64,000 nucleotides of DNA from Microvirga subterranea (lineage in GTDB: Bacteria > Pseudomonadota > Alphaproteobacteria > Rhizobiales > Beijerinckiaceae): positions 1 to 64,000 of the forward strand of contig NZ_QQBB01000005.1 of the NCBI RefSeq assembly GCF_003350535.1. The letters run 5' to 3'. Of the stretch, positions 34,533 through 43,253 are shown in pieces; the first letter of the stretch is position 1; every line of letters begins with the position of its first letter. The notes beneath the pieces are model-generated. The model saw only the letters and a program-made list of their open reading frames with translations. It was not told the origin of the DNA and did not search any database. The position numbers and the translations under genes were made by a program.

Positions 34533-35033
34533 CTATCTCTCGAGCTTGGAAGGGGGCTGTTCCTCCGCCGCGCGGGCCAGGTCGCGCCAGGCGACGACGA
34601 TACGCTCCAGGTCCGCCAGATCCCGGGCCGGCAAGGCCCCGAGCGTTCCCTGAACATAGGCGCGCTGGAGGGCGATTCCCTTCTCGGCGAGGTCGCGGCC
34701 CTTCGCGGTCAGGTGCAGGGCATTGGATCGCCGGTCGCCCGGAATGGCGCGTCGTTCGACCAGTCCCGCTTCGACCAGGCGGTCGACCAGACCCGAGACA
34801 TTGCCCTTGGTGACATAGAGCCGTTCGGCCAGTTCCTGCTGGCTCAGGCCCTCGCGCTCGGTGAGCGTCGAGAGCAGGTCGAACTGCGGCACGGAGAGGC
34901 CGAGCGTCTTCAGTTCGGTGGCGATGGTGGTCAGGGCGCGGCGATGCAGGCGGATGACGCGGAACCAGACCCGAAGCGGATCGGCCGCTTCGTTGGCGGC
35001 CGGTGCAGTGGTGGGAGACGCGGACACGGACAA
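34533..35033 (-). CDS. MarR-family transcriptional regulator
   Basis: This 166-residue winged-helix protein has the recognition region 'SQQELAERLYVTKGNVSGLV' and wing 'AIPGDRRSNALHLTAKG', with helices on each side for dimerisation. There is no ATG near the domain; TTG at 35033, with GAGGAG about 9 bases upstream, is the best start, and GTG at 35027 is the alternative. It is the first gene of a unit with the patatin gene. MarR proteins usually repress their own operon and respond to small phenolic or lipid ligands. Confidence 0.9.
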   Translation of the reverse strand: MSVSASPTTAPAANEAADPLRVWFRVIRLHRRALTTIATELKTLGLSVPQFDLLSTLTEREGLSQQELAERLYVTKGNVSGLVDRLVEAGLVERRAIPGDRRSNALHLTAKGRDLAEKGIALQRAYVQGTLGALPARDLADLERIVVAWRDLARAAEEQPPSKLER

Positions 35034-35112
35034 AGAAGGGCTCCTCGCGAGACGGCCATAGTTTACGTCAGAACGTTCGCGATCGTCATCCAGCCTTTTG
35101 GGCTTGCACCAA

Positions 35113-35259
35113 TCAGCCGACCTTCGGGACGTCGTCTCCCGGCGGTTCGGACGGCTCAGGCGGTCGTAAGCCGGACTTGTGGTCGGGAGATGGGGTGTCG
35201 GGCTGCGGCGGCGCCGGGACGTCGGGTTGGCGCTTGTCAGGTGCAGGGCCATCGGACAT
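35113..35259 (-). CDS. Tiny Pro-rich acidic protein (48 residues)
   Basis: It begins 'MSDGPAPDKRQPDVPAPPQP' and ends '..EPPGDDVPKVG'. GGGAGAATCC lies just before ATG 35259. One quarter or more of residues are Pro, with many Asp, so it is surely disordered. It resembles its upstream neighbour (35274-35444) in sharing the start MS, an internal DHK and a C-terminal DDVP. Both are on the same strand, 14 bp apart. Function unknown. Confidence 0.5.
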   Translation of the reverse strand: MSDGPAPDKRQPDVPAPPQPDTPSPDHKSGLRPPEPSEPPGDDVPKVG

Positions 35260-35273
35260 GGCGGATTCTCCCG

Positions 35274-35444
35274 TCACTGCGTGCCCGGAGGCGGCACATA
35301 GGGAACGTCGTCCGGAGCAGGTCCCTTGTGATCGGCGGGGCTGCCGTCCTCTGGAACAGGATCGAGGTCGGGAAGCTCGGGCAGGCCCTCGCTCGGGTCA
35401 CGCTCCCGCGACGGGATATCATCGGGCCGGGACGTACCGGACAT
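35274..35444 (-). CDS. Tiny Pro-rich acidic protein (56 residues)
   Basis: It begins 'MSGTSRPDDIPSRERDPSEG' and ends '..APDDVPYVPPPGTQ'. ACGGAGAACCGC precedes ATG 35444. The Pro/Asp/Glu content is high and no fold is expected. It is the first of a tandem pair of related small proteins. The pair lies upstream of the MarR/patatin unit on the same strand. Confidence 0.55.
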   Translation of the reverse strand: MSGTSRPDDIPSRERDPSEGLPELPDLDPVPEDGSPADHKGPAPDDVPYVPPPGTQ

Positions 35445-35731
35445 GCGGTTCTCCGTCTCATGCTGGCTCTTAGGCAAGCCGCTGGCGCCCGCTCCGTTCC
35501 CGATGCAGTGCTGCTCTTGAGCGGCTTTCTGTCGGCACGGAACCGGGTGAGCTTCCGGCGCCTCGGGAGCGCCGAAGGGAACCAAAGCCAAGCTCGGGCT
35601 TTTCTGTCCGCCCACCCGGTGACCGATCAGCGTCTCAAACTCCTTGAGCGGCAGGTGCCGGCCCGATCCGGCGCGCCGCTTTTCCGCGATGGGGAGTGGC
35701 GCGCGCTCAAAGAGATTTGTAAGACGACCTG

Positions 35732-36511
35732 ATGCGCCATCTCATTCTCGAGGAACCATACTCCCGGCCGGCGAAGTGGTCGCCCATGCTGGCATGGTTC
35801 GCCCTTGCCGTGACCATCATGGCCGTTCTGCTGATCAGGTTCGGCCGTATCGACTATGCGTCCGGCTTCGTAGCGCTCGGAGCCGGCCTGACGACCGCCG
35901 TCGTCGCGGTCCTGATGTCCCTGCTCGCCTTCGTGCGGATCTGGCAGGAAGGGCGGCGGGGCTTAGGAAGCGCCATCCGGGGCATGCTGATCGCCTTCCT
36001 GGTGCTGGGCTATCCGTCCTGGCTCGCCGTCAAGGCCGTGACCCTGCCGCCGATCAACGACGTCTCCACCGATACGGAGGACCCGCCGGCATTCTCGCGT
36101 TCCCGCGTGGCACTGGAGGCCCGCGGCGGTCGTGTCCCGCCCGATGTGGGTCCCGAAGTCCGCGAGGCGCAGCGGGAAGCGTATGTGCAGATCGCGCCGC
36201 TGACCCTCGACCTTACGCCCGACGAGGCCTTCGCGCTTGTGCGCAAGGCCGCGACCAATCTGGGCTGGCAGGTGATCGAGGCCGTGCCGCCCGGCGGCCG
36301 CATGGGAACCGGGCGCCTCGAGGCCATCGACCGCACGTTCTTCCTGAAGCTGCCCGACGACGTCACTGTCCGGATCCGGCCGCGGGCCGACGGGACGCGC
36401 ATCGACATCCGCTCAGCCTCCCGGATGGGCAACCATGACCTAGGCACCAACGCCAAGCGGATCCGGGCCTTCCTGGAGGAGGCCTCGAACCTCGCCCTCG
36501 CCGCCAATTGA
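35732..36511 (+). CDS. DUF1499-domain membrane protein
   Basis: The 259-residue protein has three N-terminal hydrophobic helices (about 18-110) and then a soluble domain (about 145-255) of DUF1499 type: 'YVQIAPLTLDLTPDEAFALV', 'NLGWQVIEAVPPGGRMGTGR', 'DDVTVRIRPRADGTRIDIRS' and 'SRMGNHDLGTNAKRIRAFLE'. The domain is widespread in alphaproteobacteria and unassigned. It ends 12 bp from the convergent MBL-fold gene. Confidence 0.85.
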   Translation: MRHLILEEPYSRPAKWSPMLAWFALAVTIMAVLLIRFGRIDYASGFVALGAGLTTAVVAVLMSLLAFVRIWQEGRRGLGSAIRGMLIAFLVLGYPSWLAVKAVTLPPINDVSTDTEDPPAFSRSRVALEARGGRVPPDVGPEVREAQREAYVQIAPLTLDLTPDEAFALVRKAATNLGWQVIEAVPPGGRMGTGRLEAIDRTFFLKLPDDVTVRIRPRADGTRIDIRSASRMGNHDLGTNAKRIRAFLEEASNLALAAN

Positions 36512-36522
36512 TCAGGCTGGCG

Positions 36523-37434
36523 TCACGCCAGCCAGTACTCGCTGTCGAGAGAGGGCATGCCCTCCGTGGTCACCTGGCCCTTGGCGACGAGGTCCTCCAG
36601 GTGAGCGAAGACCGACAATCCCGCGGCGCCAACGAGGGCCGGCTTCAGGCCCTGATAGATGGCGGCCACGATGGCCGGGATCGTCCGGTCCCCGGCGGCG
36701 AGCCGGTTAAGGATCGACACCTCCCGCTGCCGCCGGTGGTGGATCAACGCTCGGACGAAGCGCTGCGGGTCCTGCACAGGGCCGCCGTGGCCGGGCCAGT
36801 ACACGGCCTCCTCGCGTCCCTTCAGCTTGTCCAAGGAGGCCATGAAGTCGCTCATAGAGCCGTCCGGCGGCGCCACGACGGTTGTCGACCAAGCCATGAC
36901 ATGGTCGCCCGAGAACAGGGCCTTCTCCTCGGGTAGAGCGAAAGCCAGGTGATTGGCCATGTGCCCCGGCGTCGCCAGGGCCGACAGGCTCCAGCCAGGA
37001 CCCGAGATCACGTCGCCCTCGGCAAGCTCCCGGTCCGGGGCGTAGTCCCGGTCGGAGCTCGTCTCGAGCATGTTGACCTCGCCTTCGAAGAGGGGGCGGG
37101 CGCTACGGTGCGGCGAGCAGCCGACCAGCAGAGCCCCCGTCGCATCCTTGATGGCCTTGGCTGCAGGGGAGTGGTCCTTGTGGGTGTGGGTGACGAGGAT
37201 GTGGGTCACCGTCTCGTTCCGCACCGCGTCGAGCAGGGCCGCCACATGGGTCGGCTGGTCGGGCCCGGGGTCAATGATCGCCACATGGCCGCGGCCGACG
37301 ATGTAGCTGCAGGTTCCCGTGAAGGTGATCGGCCCCGGATTGTCGGCCACCACCCGGCGCACGAGCGGGCTGACGCGCACGCATTCGCCTGCCTGGCCAG
37401 GGGGGCGGATGTCGAAGGTGAGGTCGTCTGCCAT
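36523..37434 (-). CDS. Metallo-beta-lactamase-fold hydrolase (LACTB2-like)
   Basis: This 303-residue protein has the metal motif 'VTHTHKDHSPAA' (HxHxDH), 'ATPGHMANHLAF' (His), 'LFSGDHVMAWSTTVV' (bridging Asp) and 'VYWPGHGGPV' (His). A C-terminal winged-helix-like part ('GLSVFAHLEDLVAKGQVTT') is typical of the LACTB2/MBLAC group that hydrolyses thioesters, phosphodiesters or RNA. ATG 37434 ('MADDLTFDIRPPGQ') is chosen; the frame stays open upstream without support. Confidence 0.9.
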   Translation of the reverse strand: MADDLTFDIRPPGQAGECVRVSPLVRRVVADNPGPITFTGTCSYIVGRGHVAIIDPGPDQPTHVAALLDAVRNETVTHILVTHTHKDHSPAAKAIKDATGALLVGCSPHRSARPLFEGEVNMLETSSDRDYAPDRELAEGDVISGPGWSLSALATPGHMANHLAFALPEEKALFSGDHVMAWSTTVVAPPDGSMSDFMASLDKLKGREEAVYWPGHGGPVQDPQRFVRALIHHRRQREVSILNRLAAGDRTIPAIVAAIYQGLKPALVGAAGLSVFAHLEDLVAKGQVTTEGMPSLDSEYWLA

Positions 37435-37563
37435 GGAGCCGGTCCTGGAAAATGGTCTGGGCACGAATATGGGGCGGCGGCGCCCCGGCTTGAGGCGACC
37501 GCTCGACACCCCTATAAGGCGTCGTGAACCGCCTGCGAATGGCGGAACGAGATCTGGAGCATA

Positions 37564-38187
37564 ATGATGTCCACCGGCGCTACCGCCCTTGCCACTCCTT
37601 CCACCCTGATGGGCCTCCTCTGGCCCGCCCGGAACGATGCGCGCTTCGCCGCCATCCGCGCCGTCGTCCTCATGGTCGTCGGTTCCGCGCTGCTGACCCT
37701 GTCGGCCAAAGTGCAGGTGTCGCTGCCTTACGTTCCCATGACGATGCAGACCCTCGTGGTCTTGCTGATCGGCGCGACCTACGGCTGGCGCCTCGGCGGC
37801 GCGACCGTCGCCCTCTACCTGATGCAGGGCGCCATGGGCATGCCCGTCTTCGCGAACACCCCGCCTATGCCGGCCGGGATCGGCTATTTCGCAAGCCCCA
37901 CCGGCGGCTTCCTCTTCGGCTTCCTGGCCGCGGCTCTGGTGATGGGCGTCATGGCCGAGCGGGGCTGGGACCGTTCGCTCCTGCGCGTCACCGTCATGAT
38001 GAGCATCGGCCACGCTGTGATCTTCGTGTTCGGCCTGGCCCAGCTCTCGCTGGTCATGCCCTTCGCCAAAGCGTGGACGGTCGGCGCCGCGCCTTTCGTG
38101 GCGGCGACCATCGTCAAGACGGCGCTCGCCATCGCCCTGATGCAGGCGGCCTGGAGCATCACGCGCCGGAACGGTTCCGCGCGCTGA
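37564..38187 (+). CDS. bioY: Biotin transporter substrate-specificity component BioY
   Basis: The 207-residue protein has six hydrophobic helices and BioY signatures 'VSLPYVPMTMQTLVVLLIGA', 'ALYLMQGAMGMPVFAN' and 'SPTGGFLFGFLAAALVMG'. It is the S component of an ECF-type biotin importer and can work with or without BioMN in alphaproteobacteria; neither bioM nor bioN is adjacent. I see no BioR box (TTATMKATAA) upstream. ATG 37564 and ATG 37567 are both possible. A strong terminator follows. Confidence 0.94.
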   Translation: MMSTGATALATPSTLMGLLWPARNDARFAAIRAVVLMVVGSALLTLSAKVQVSLPYVPMTMQTLVVLLIGATYGWRLGGATVALYLMQGAMGMPVFANTPPMPAGIGYFASPTGGFLFGFLAAALVMGVMAERGWDRSLLRVTVMMSIGHAVIFVFGLAQLSLVMPFAKAWTVGAAPFVAATIVKTALAIALMQAAWSITRRNGSAR

Positions 38188-38215
38188 GGCGACGCCTGCA
38201 GGTCACATGAAATGG

Positions 38216-38240
38216 GAAGCCGCCTTCGGGCGGCTTCTTC
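38216..38240. terminator. Bidirectional terminator between bioY and a convergent small gene
   Basis: GAAGCCGCC (38216-38224) and GGCGGCTTC (38229-38237) form a 9-bp perfect stem closed by the stable TTCG loop. T-rich sequence follows on the + strand. It lies between the 3' ends of bioY and the gene at 38256. Confidence 0.85.
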
Positions 38241-38255
38241 CGTTTGGAGGGGCGT

Positions 38256-38540
38256 TCAGCCGACCGAATGCACGAGCCGCAGGCTCGGCTTTGCATGGCC
38301 CTGGCGGAAGGTGAGGCTGATCCAGTCACCGTCGCCGTTGCCCTCGACCGTGTGGTAGCCGAGCTGCTTGGCGAGAGCCCGCGCCTGATCGGAATTGGCG
38401 CGCGAGATCCAGCGGGTGAACTCGACACTGCCCTGGTCCATCAGGACGGCGAGCATGCCGATCTCGACACCCTGGTCGAACTCCTCGCTGCGGCCGGGGA
38501 AACGCAGCCGCAGGCCTTCGTCGAGATGAATGTGACGCAT
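38256..38540 (-). CDS. Small hypothetical protein
   Basis: The 94-residue soluble protein starts 'MRHIHLDEGLRLRFPGRSEE' and has an alpha/beta pattern ('GMLAVLMDQGSVEFTRWISR', 'QARALAKQLGYHTVEGNGDG'). GGGGGCC precedes ATG 38540; upstream in-frame ATGs are less well supported. Composition is typical of coding sequence. No family is named. Confidence 0.65.
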   Translation of the reverse strand: MRHIHLDEGLRLRFPGRSEEFDQGVEIGMLAVLMDQGSVEFTRWISRANSDQARALAKQLGYHTVEGNGDGDWISLTFRQGHAKPSLRLVHSVG

Positions 38541-38767
38541 GGTTGGCCCCCATCGATAATCGCCGTTTGTCGGCTTCTTTGGCATGAGAATAAGCGATCC
38601 GGGCTTTTCGTAGAAGGGCGGCAAGGCGGCGCACGCGCAAGCCCGCCGTGCGTCGGGAGGAACCTCGGCGGCAAATCGCTCATTAGCTCAGGGAAACCGC
38701 CGAAAGTGACGGCAGGACGGCGCCGCGAGCCTGCCTTCCGCCGCCGATCCTTGCGAGGGAGGGACCC

Positions 38768-39457
38768 ATGACCCACCGAACCATCAATGCCCTGTTCGAC
38801 GACTACGATCATGCCGCCGAGGCGATCCGGCGGCTCGAGGCTTCCGAAATTCCCCATCTCGACATCAGCCTAGTGGCGGGCAATCTCGGGGGCGCGTATT
38901 CGCAGCACGCCAACCGATTCTTTGAAGATGAAGACGAGGACGGCGATTCGGCCGGGACGGGCGCCACGATCGGCACACTGGCCGGCGGCGGCGCAGGGCT
39001 TCTCGCGGGCCTCGGAATGCTGGCGATCCCGGGGATCGGTCCCGTGGTGGCTGCCGGCTGGCTCGTCTCGACCCTGGTCGGAGCCGGAGCGGGTGCCGCG
39101 GTGGGCGGTCTTGTCGGAGCCCTTGCCGACAGGGGCGTCAGCGAAGAGGAGGCGCATCGCTACGAGGAAGGCATCCGCCGCGGCGGCGTGCTGGTCACCG
39201 TCGGGGTCGACCAGGGTGACACCGACCGCGTTCGGACGATTCTGGACGAGGCAGGCCGGGTCGAGGTCGAAGACCGTGAGGAGGCGTGGCGTTCGGAAGG
39301 CTGGGCGCCGCCCATCGGCGCGGCCGCTTCAACCACCACCGGTCTGACCACCGACCTGATGCCGAACCCGCTCGATGACGAGGAAACCCCGACGGAGGTG
39401 GAAGTGGAGACCGAGCGGCTCCGCCGGATCGGCGGAACCGACAGGGATCGACGGTAG
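38768..39457 (+). CDS. General-stress-protein-like protein with Gly-zipper core
   Basis: A 229-residue protein. Residues 5-55 ('TINALFDDYDHAAEAIRRLE') and about 130-165 ('GGVLVTVGVDQGDTDRVRTI') form the split ferredoxin-like domain seen in YflT/GsiB-associated stress proteins. They flank a Gly/Ala-rich hydrophobic hairpin (60-125, 'GTLAGGGAGLLAGLGMLAIP'). The acidic tail is disordered. AGGGAGGG precedes the ATG. Such proteins are often under general stress (EcfG) control, which is inferred from the family only. Confidence 0.75.
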   Translation: MTHRTINALFDDYDHAAEAIRRLEASEIPHLDISLVAGNLGGAYSQHANRFFEDEDEDGDSAGTGATIGTLAGGGAGLLAGLGMLAIPGIGPVVAAGWLVSTLVGAGAGAAVGGLVGALADRGVSEEEAHRYEEGIRRGGVLVTVGVDQGDTDRVRTILDEAGRVEVEDREEAWRSEGWAPPIGAAASTTTGLTTDLMPNPLDDEETPTEVEVETERLRRIGGTDRDRR

Positions 39458-39510
39458 GCTGGACTACGCAAGGGCGGTGGACTCCCATCCCTCGCGTAAC
39501 AGCACACTGC

Positions 39511-39915
39511 TTAGGCGGCCCGACGGCCGCGCAAGTTGTCGAGCGACCACGCGCCGCCGCCGGCTGCGACCATGAACAGGAAGACGAAGCAGTACAGAAT
39601 CGCCGCATCCCCGCCGTTCAGGACCGGGAACGGGCTGCGCGGCGCATGGGCCATCCAATAGGCTACGGCCATCATGCCCGAGAGAATGAACGCCACCGGG
39701 CGGGTGAAGAGGCCGAGCAGCAGAAGCGCCCCGCCCACAGTTTCGAGAATTCCTGCCAAGCCGTAGAGGCTGAAGAGCGCCGGCGCCGGATTCGGTGAAG
39801 CCGGAAAGCCGAACAGCTTCTGGGTGCCGTGCGCCATGAAGATCAGGGCGGACACGATCCGCAGGATGCTGAGAAGGCGAGGGGCCCAGACGGTTTCGAG
39901 AAGGGCTGTGTTCAT
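39511..39915 (-). CDS. DoxX-family membrane protein
   Basis: The 134-residue protein has four hydrophobic helices. The start 'RLLSILRIVSALIFMAHGTQ' followed by 'KLFGFPA', and the middle 'GILETVGGALLLLGLFTRPV', are characteristic of DoxX/DoxD-like proteins. They are associated with redox balance and thiosulfate or membrane stress. It is convergent with the stress-protein gene at 38768. Confidence 0.9.
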   Translation of the reverse strand: MNTALLETVWAPRLLSILRIVSALIFMAHGTQKLFGFPASPNPAPALFSLYGLAGILETVGGALLLLGLFTRPVAFILSGMMAVAYWMAHAPRSPFPVLNGGDAAILYCFVFLFMVAAGGGAWSLDNLRGRRAA

Positions 39916-40084
39916 GAAGGCATCTCCGTGGAAGCGAGGCGGGACCGGGTGATCCCGTCCCGCCGGGATGCGAAGCGGTTAGCTTTTCAGCTTCGCTCTT
40001 TCCAGCAGGAGGCGGCGGCATCTCAGTCACGACTTGCTTACCGCGTCACAAGCGGGCGCCCACTGGGCGGCCCGTTGCGTCCGC

Positions 40085-40453
40085 TCACAGGACGTCGACA
40101 ATGATGCGCTGGGAGATCGGGATCGCGTCGGTCGGGGAGCGCACGACGAAGACGCCTTGGCACGTCGTCGTGACCGGATAGATCGGCGTGCGGTGCCGGT
40201 CGACGCCGACCATGTAGTTGACGGTGTAGTAGGTGTCGCCGCCGACGAGAGCCGTTTCACGCCCCTCGAACACGTATCCGATCTGGGTCGGATTGATCCG
40301 GTAGACCGCCTTCGGCGGCCCGAGCGCAGCGATCCGCTCGGAGATCGGACGACCGATATAGTCGGAGCAGGACACGGCGAGCGTCTCATGGATCGTCGGC
40401 GCGCAGCCCGCATGGGCGAGCGCCAGACCGGCAATGACAAGATGGATTCTCAC
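40085..40453 (-). CDS. Hypothetical lipoprotein
   Basis: The 122-residue protein has a lipoprotein signal ('IAGLALAHAGC', Cys 17). The SmpA/BamE-like pattern 'YIGRPISERIAALGPPKAVY' is followed by 'NPTQIGYVFEG' and 'TTTCQGVFVV'. Such small lipoproteins sit in the periplasm or outer membrane and often have one disulfide. The homology is only suggestive, and no partner is adjacent. Confidence 0.75.
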   Translation of the reverse strand: MRIHLVIAGLALAHAGCAPTIHETLAVSCSDYIGRPISERIAALGPPKAVYRINPTQIGYVFEGRETALVGGDTYYTVNYMVGVDRHRTPIYPVTTTCQGVFVVRSPTDAIPISQRIIVDVL

Positions 40454-40688
40454 GACAGCCTCTCCCGTTTCTAGGAATATGTAGCTGCCATCGATTAAGA
40501 GACGCTTAGGCGCCCTCCATGTTCGAACAGGAACGACCGGGCATTCTTGCAGGATTGAGTGATATCCGCTCTACGTTAGCCAAGGCCGATCGACCGCACC
40601 GGATCGAACCTTCCCGACCATTGCATTTTGGGCGGCGCCATGAGTGAATGTCGTCGGGGGCTGCCTGTCCCGTTGAAGGGAGGCACTC

Positions 40689-41261
40689 ATGAAAACCTAT
40701 TACGTGTTCCAATCGGCCACCGCCCCTGGCTTGCGCGGCTTTACGGATGAACCCCGAGGGGAGGCATTGCCGCCTGAGAACGGACCTTGGGCTGTCGTTC
40801 AGGAGGTCGGCCCTGATGAGGAGTGGGCTCTCGACGTCAGCAGGGCCGTGGTCGCCGCGGGAATCCTCGAGAACGGGTTTTATCTGTGGGGGCCTGTGAG
40901 CCAACCCGCCTTGGCGCATCCGATCATCGAGAGCGACCGGGTCGAAGGAACGGCGGTCTTCGACCAGCAGGGAACCCAGATCGGTACCATCAAGCGCCTG
41001 CTGATCGAGAAGGTGAGCGGGCGCGTCCTCTATGTCGACGTCACCTTCGGGGGCTTTCTGGGCATCGGCGTCCATCATCACACGGTTCCGTGGGACAAGC
41101 TCTCCTATGACCGAGAGCTTGAGGGCTATCGCACGGACATCACCGAGGCGCAGGTCCGGGCGGCTCCGGCCTTCTATGGCGACGACGAGGTCTGGCCCGA
41201 CCGGCAGCGCGAGCGGGAGATCCGGGACTACTGGCACGACTTTCCCCGTGGGCCGATATGA
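40689..41261 (+). CDS. PRC-barrel domain protein
   Basis: The 190-residue soluble protein has a PRC-barrel core at about 80-150 ('ESDRVEGTAVFDQQGTQIGT', 'VLYVDVTFGGFLGIGVHHHT', 'VPWDKLSYDRELEGYRTDIT'). The last is the classic PRC motif. An N-terminal 75-residue region starts 'MKTYYVFQSATAPGLRGF'. AAGGGAGG precedes the ATG. PRC-barrel proteins in alphaproteobacteria are linked to photosynthesis assembly, RNA processing or stress; no specific role here. Confidence 0.85.
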   Translation: MKTYYVFQSATAPGLRGFTDEPRGEALPPENGPWAVVQEVGPDEEWALDVSRAVVAAGILENGFYLWGPVSQPALAHPIIESDRVEGTAVFDQQGTQIGTIKRLLIEKVSGRVLYVDVTFGGFLGIGVHHHTVPWDKLSYDRELEGYRTDITEAQVRAAPAFYGDDEVWPDRQREREIRDYWHDFPRGPI

Positions 41262-41342
41262 CCTGACGAAACAAGGAGATGGCGCAGAATAGCAACCACA
41301 AGCCCGCGGGTTTTCACCTATGTCAAAGCGGCTCACTTCATT

Positions 41343-41714
41343 GTGTGGCAGATTATACAATCAATGCTTGGGGAGGTCCGCCATGGGGACTTGACGCATC
41401 TCGTGTGCCTGGATGCGTACAACGAGGCGTCCAGTCGTCTCGAATCGGCCCGGGTCCGATACACCAAGGCTGCCCGAGCTCTCGCAGTTTCGCGGGAAAA
41501 GCTCGACCATGTCGTGGAGCGCGCCTACCAGCAGCAATCCTTCAGTCCGATCGAGGACCTCTTCGTGGAGGAGGAGGCCGCCCTGGCCGTCTACGAAGAG
41601 GCCGTCGCCGAGCTGGCGCGCGCCGAAGGCCGCTGGTGGTCGCTGCGCATGGCCTTCGCCTACGAGCAGGAACAGATGAGAGCGGGGAATCCGCCCGAGC
41701 GCCGGCTGAACTGA
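41343..41714 (+). CDS. Hypothetical helical protein
   Basis: This 123-residue protein is nearly all helix ('EASSRLESARVRYTKAARAL', 'FVEEEAALAVYEEAVAELAR') and has no signal peptide. The start is uncertain: GTG 41343 or ATG 41364; neither has a strong ribosome site. The downstream hairpin at 41793-41825 may be its terminator. No family recognised. Confidence 0.55.
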   Translation: MWQIIQSMLGEVRHGDLTHLVCLDAYNEASSRLESARVRYTKAARALAVSREKLDHVVERAYQQQSFSPIEDLFVEEEAALAVYEEAVAELARAEGRWWSLRMAFAYEQEQMRAGNPPERRLN

Positions 41715-41792
41715 GTAGCCCGATCGAGGGAACAATCGGCCCCTGGGGCCGTTGACCTCACGACCTTCATTGACGTCCCTCTGGATGAACTC

Positions 41793-41825
41793 AAGGCCTG
41801 GCGGAGCAATCCATCGGGCCTTTTT
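41793..41825 (+). terminator. Candidate terminator
   Basis: AAGGCC (41793-41798) pairs with GGCCTT (41817-41822). Inside, TGG (41799-41801) can pair with CCA (41811-41813). The hairpin runs into TTTCTTTTT. It is 79 bp after the helical protein gene. Confidence 0.55.
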
Positions 41826-42811
41826 CTTTTTCGTGCGGCATGCGCGAACGACCGGTCGCGTCGGAATGGGCCGACGCTGGGGCTGGTGAGGGGAGATGCG
41901 CACGATCGCTCACGTCCGAGCTCACGGGTCAACACGCTGAGGAGAAAGGGTGGTGTGGTTAGACTTCGTGCTTGGTGACGGTCCGGGTCCACCGTCGAAG
42001 GACAAGGTGTCTGGTTATTCGGGTGCTTCGAGGGTTTCCCGCGCCCAGAGAAACTTTTTGATCCGCCGCTGGATGACGATAGGCCCGCCTTGAATCGTTT
42101 GGTCCTGAAGGATGCAAAGTAGAAGCGTGTCGCGCCCTTACTCCTGGGCTAAGGCCCAGGATTTGGGTAGTTCGGGGAAAGACAATCGTCTGTTCCTGAA
42201 TGTCGCGTGGGTAGGCTTTCGGAACCTTGATTTCATCCATACACGGAGCCATCGGAACGGCTCGGGTATAGCTCGCAACAAAATTCACGATGGAAAAGTG
42301 CAGAGACAACGATTGCGCCCACGATTGTCTCTGCAATCCTGGTGGTTCGGCGTACGGTCGCAAGGAAAAACGTCTCTGCAGCCAAGGCAAAGAAGCTAAG
42401 CGTGAAAAGCGGCTGCAGTCACAGAAACTGATGCCGTCACGAGGGGACCATGCCCCACCGGGGCATCTGGGTACGGCCCATGCTGACGGTTGTGTAGAGA
42501 AAGTGCGCCCCGACTAGGCGGCCGCCAATGCCAGGGCGCGTGCAGTCGTGCGAACCGCGCGTCCTGTTTAACAACTCAGTTCAGTCTGTCAACGCCGCGA
42601 ATTGGCCACGTCTCTTCTCTCATGACGAGGGTACCATGGCCGCAAGGGCGTTCGAGAGGCCGCTTCGCCGCGTCCCCGTTTGTATCCTTGCACCCATCAC
42701 TCTTAGCCCGCGGCTCCCGAGCGCTAGGTCCAAGGATTGAATGCTGTGCCTGATCCAGCCCCGACCAAGACGCTAATCGAATAACTCGCCTACGGAGCTA
42801 ACTAAGCATTG
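41826..42811. other. Gene-poor, lower-GC stretch
   Basis: Nearly 1 kb without a convincing gene. Base composition is clearly less GC-biased than the left half of the window. One 75-codon frame at 42290-42517 encodes a Cys-rich start 'MEKCRDNDCAHDCLCNPGG' but has no ribosome site. It may be a degraded accessory region. Confidence 0.5.
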
Positions 42812-42910
42812 TTAGAGCATCGGACGAAAAGCGGATCCACGGCGCTCCGCGTCTCTCCACCGGGCAAAGGTGGGAACTAGACGGGTCCGACAAATCGTCC
42901 GATGCTCTAA
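42812..42910. repeat. Long palindromic intergenic repeat element
   Basis: A perfect 16-bp inverted repeat, TTAGAGCATCGGACGA (42812-42827) and TCGTCCGATGCTCTAA (42895-42910), borders a 99-bp element with GAAAAGCGGATCCAC next to the left arm. GAGCATCGGACGAAAAG.GGATCCAC-like elements are, as I recall, dispersed through rhizobial genomes. The element could fold as RNA or be a miniature mobile repeat. Confidence 0.75.
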
Positions 42911-43253
42911 GATCCTCCAGTGCTGTTCAGATGGAAGGGCCCATGTCAGCCGCTGATCTTGTCAACCGCCTCTAGGCTGCCTCCGAACATGACGATGGGA
43001 TTCCGCCAGCTGAGGCCCAGGCTCTGTTCATCGAGGCGGCTGAGATGATCGAGCTGTTGAGGTCGCTGCTGGAGCCCATGAAAGAAGACGGGCTGGCGGA
43101 CATGCGGCCCCAAGGTAGCGCCTACTTGGAAGGGCCGCGCTTGGGCCGTTGAAATAGCTCCAGACGCGACCATTGGCCCAGTTCTCATTAATGATAGGAA
43201 AAGGTAAGGTCGACGCTGATGGCCGCGAGGGGCGCCCTCAGCCGTGCCGATCC
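42911..43253. other. Non-coding stretch downstream of the metalloprotease gene
   Basis: About 340 bp with no clear gene. A short frame beginning near 42940 on the + strand is quickly interrupted. No repeat or terminator of note was seen. Confidence 0.5.

Noticed and set aside
37440..37563. BioR operator upstream of bioY
   Set aside because: The sequence contains CCTATAAGG but no TTATMKATAA-type palindrome.
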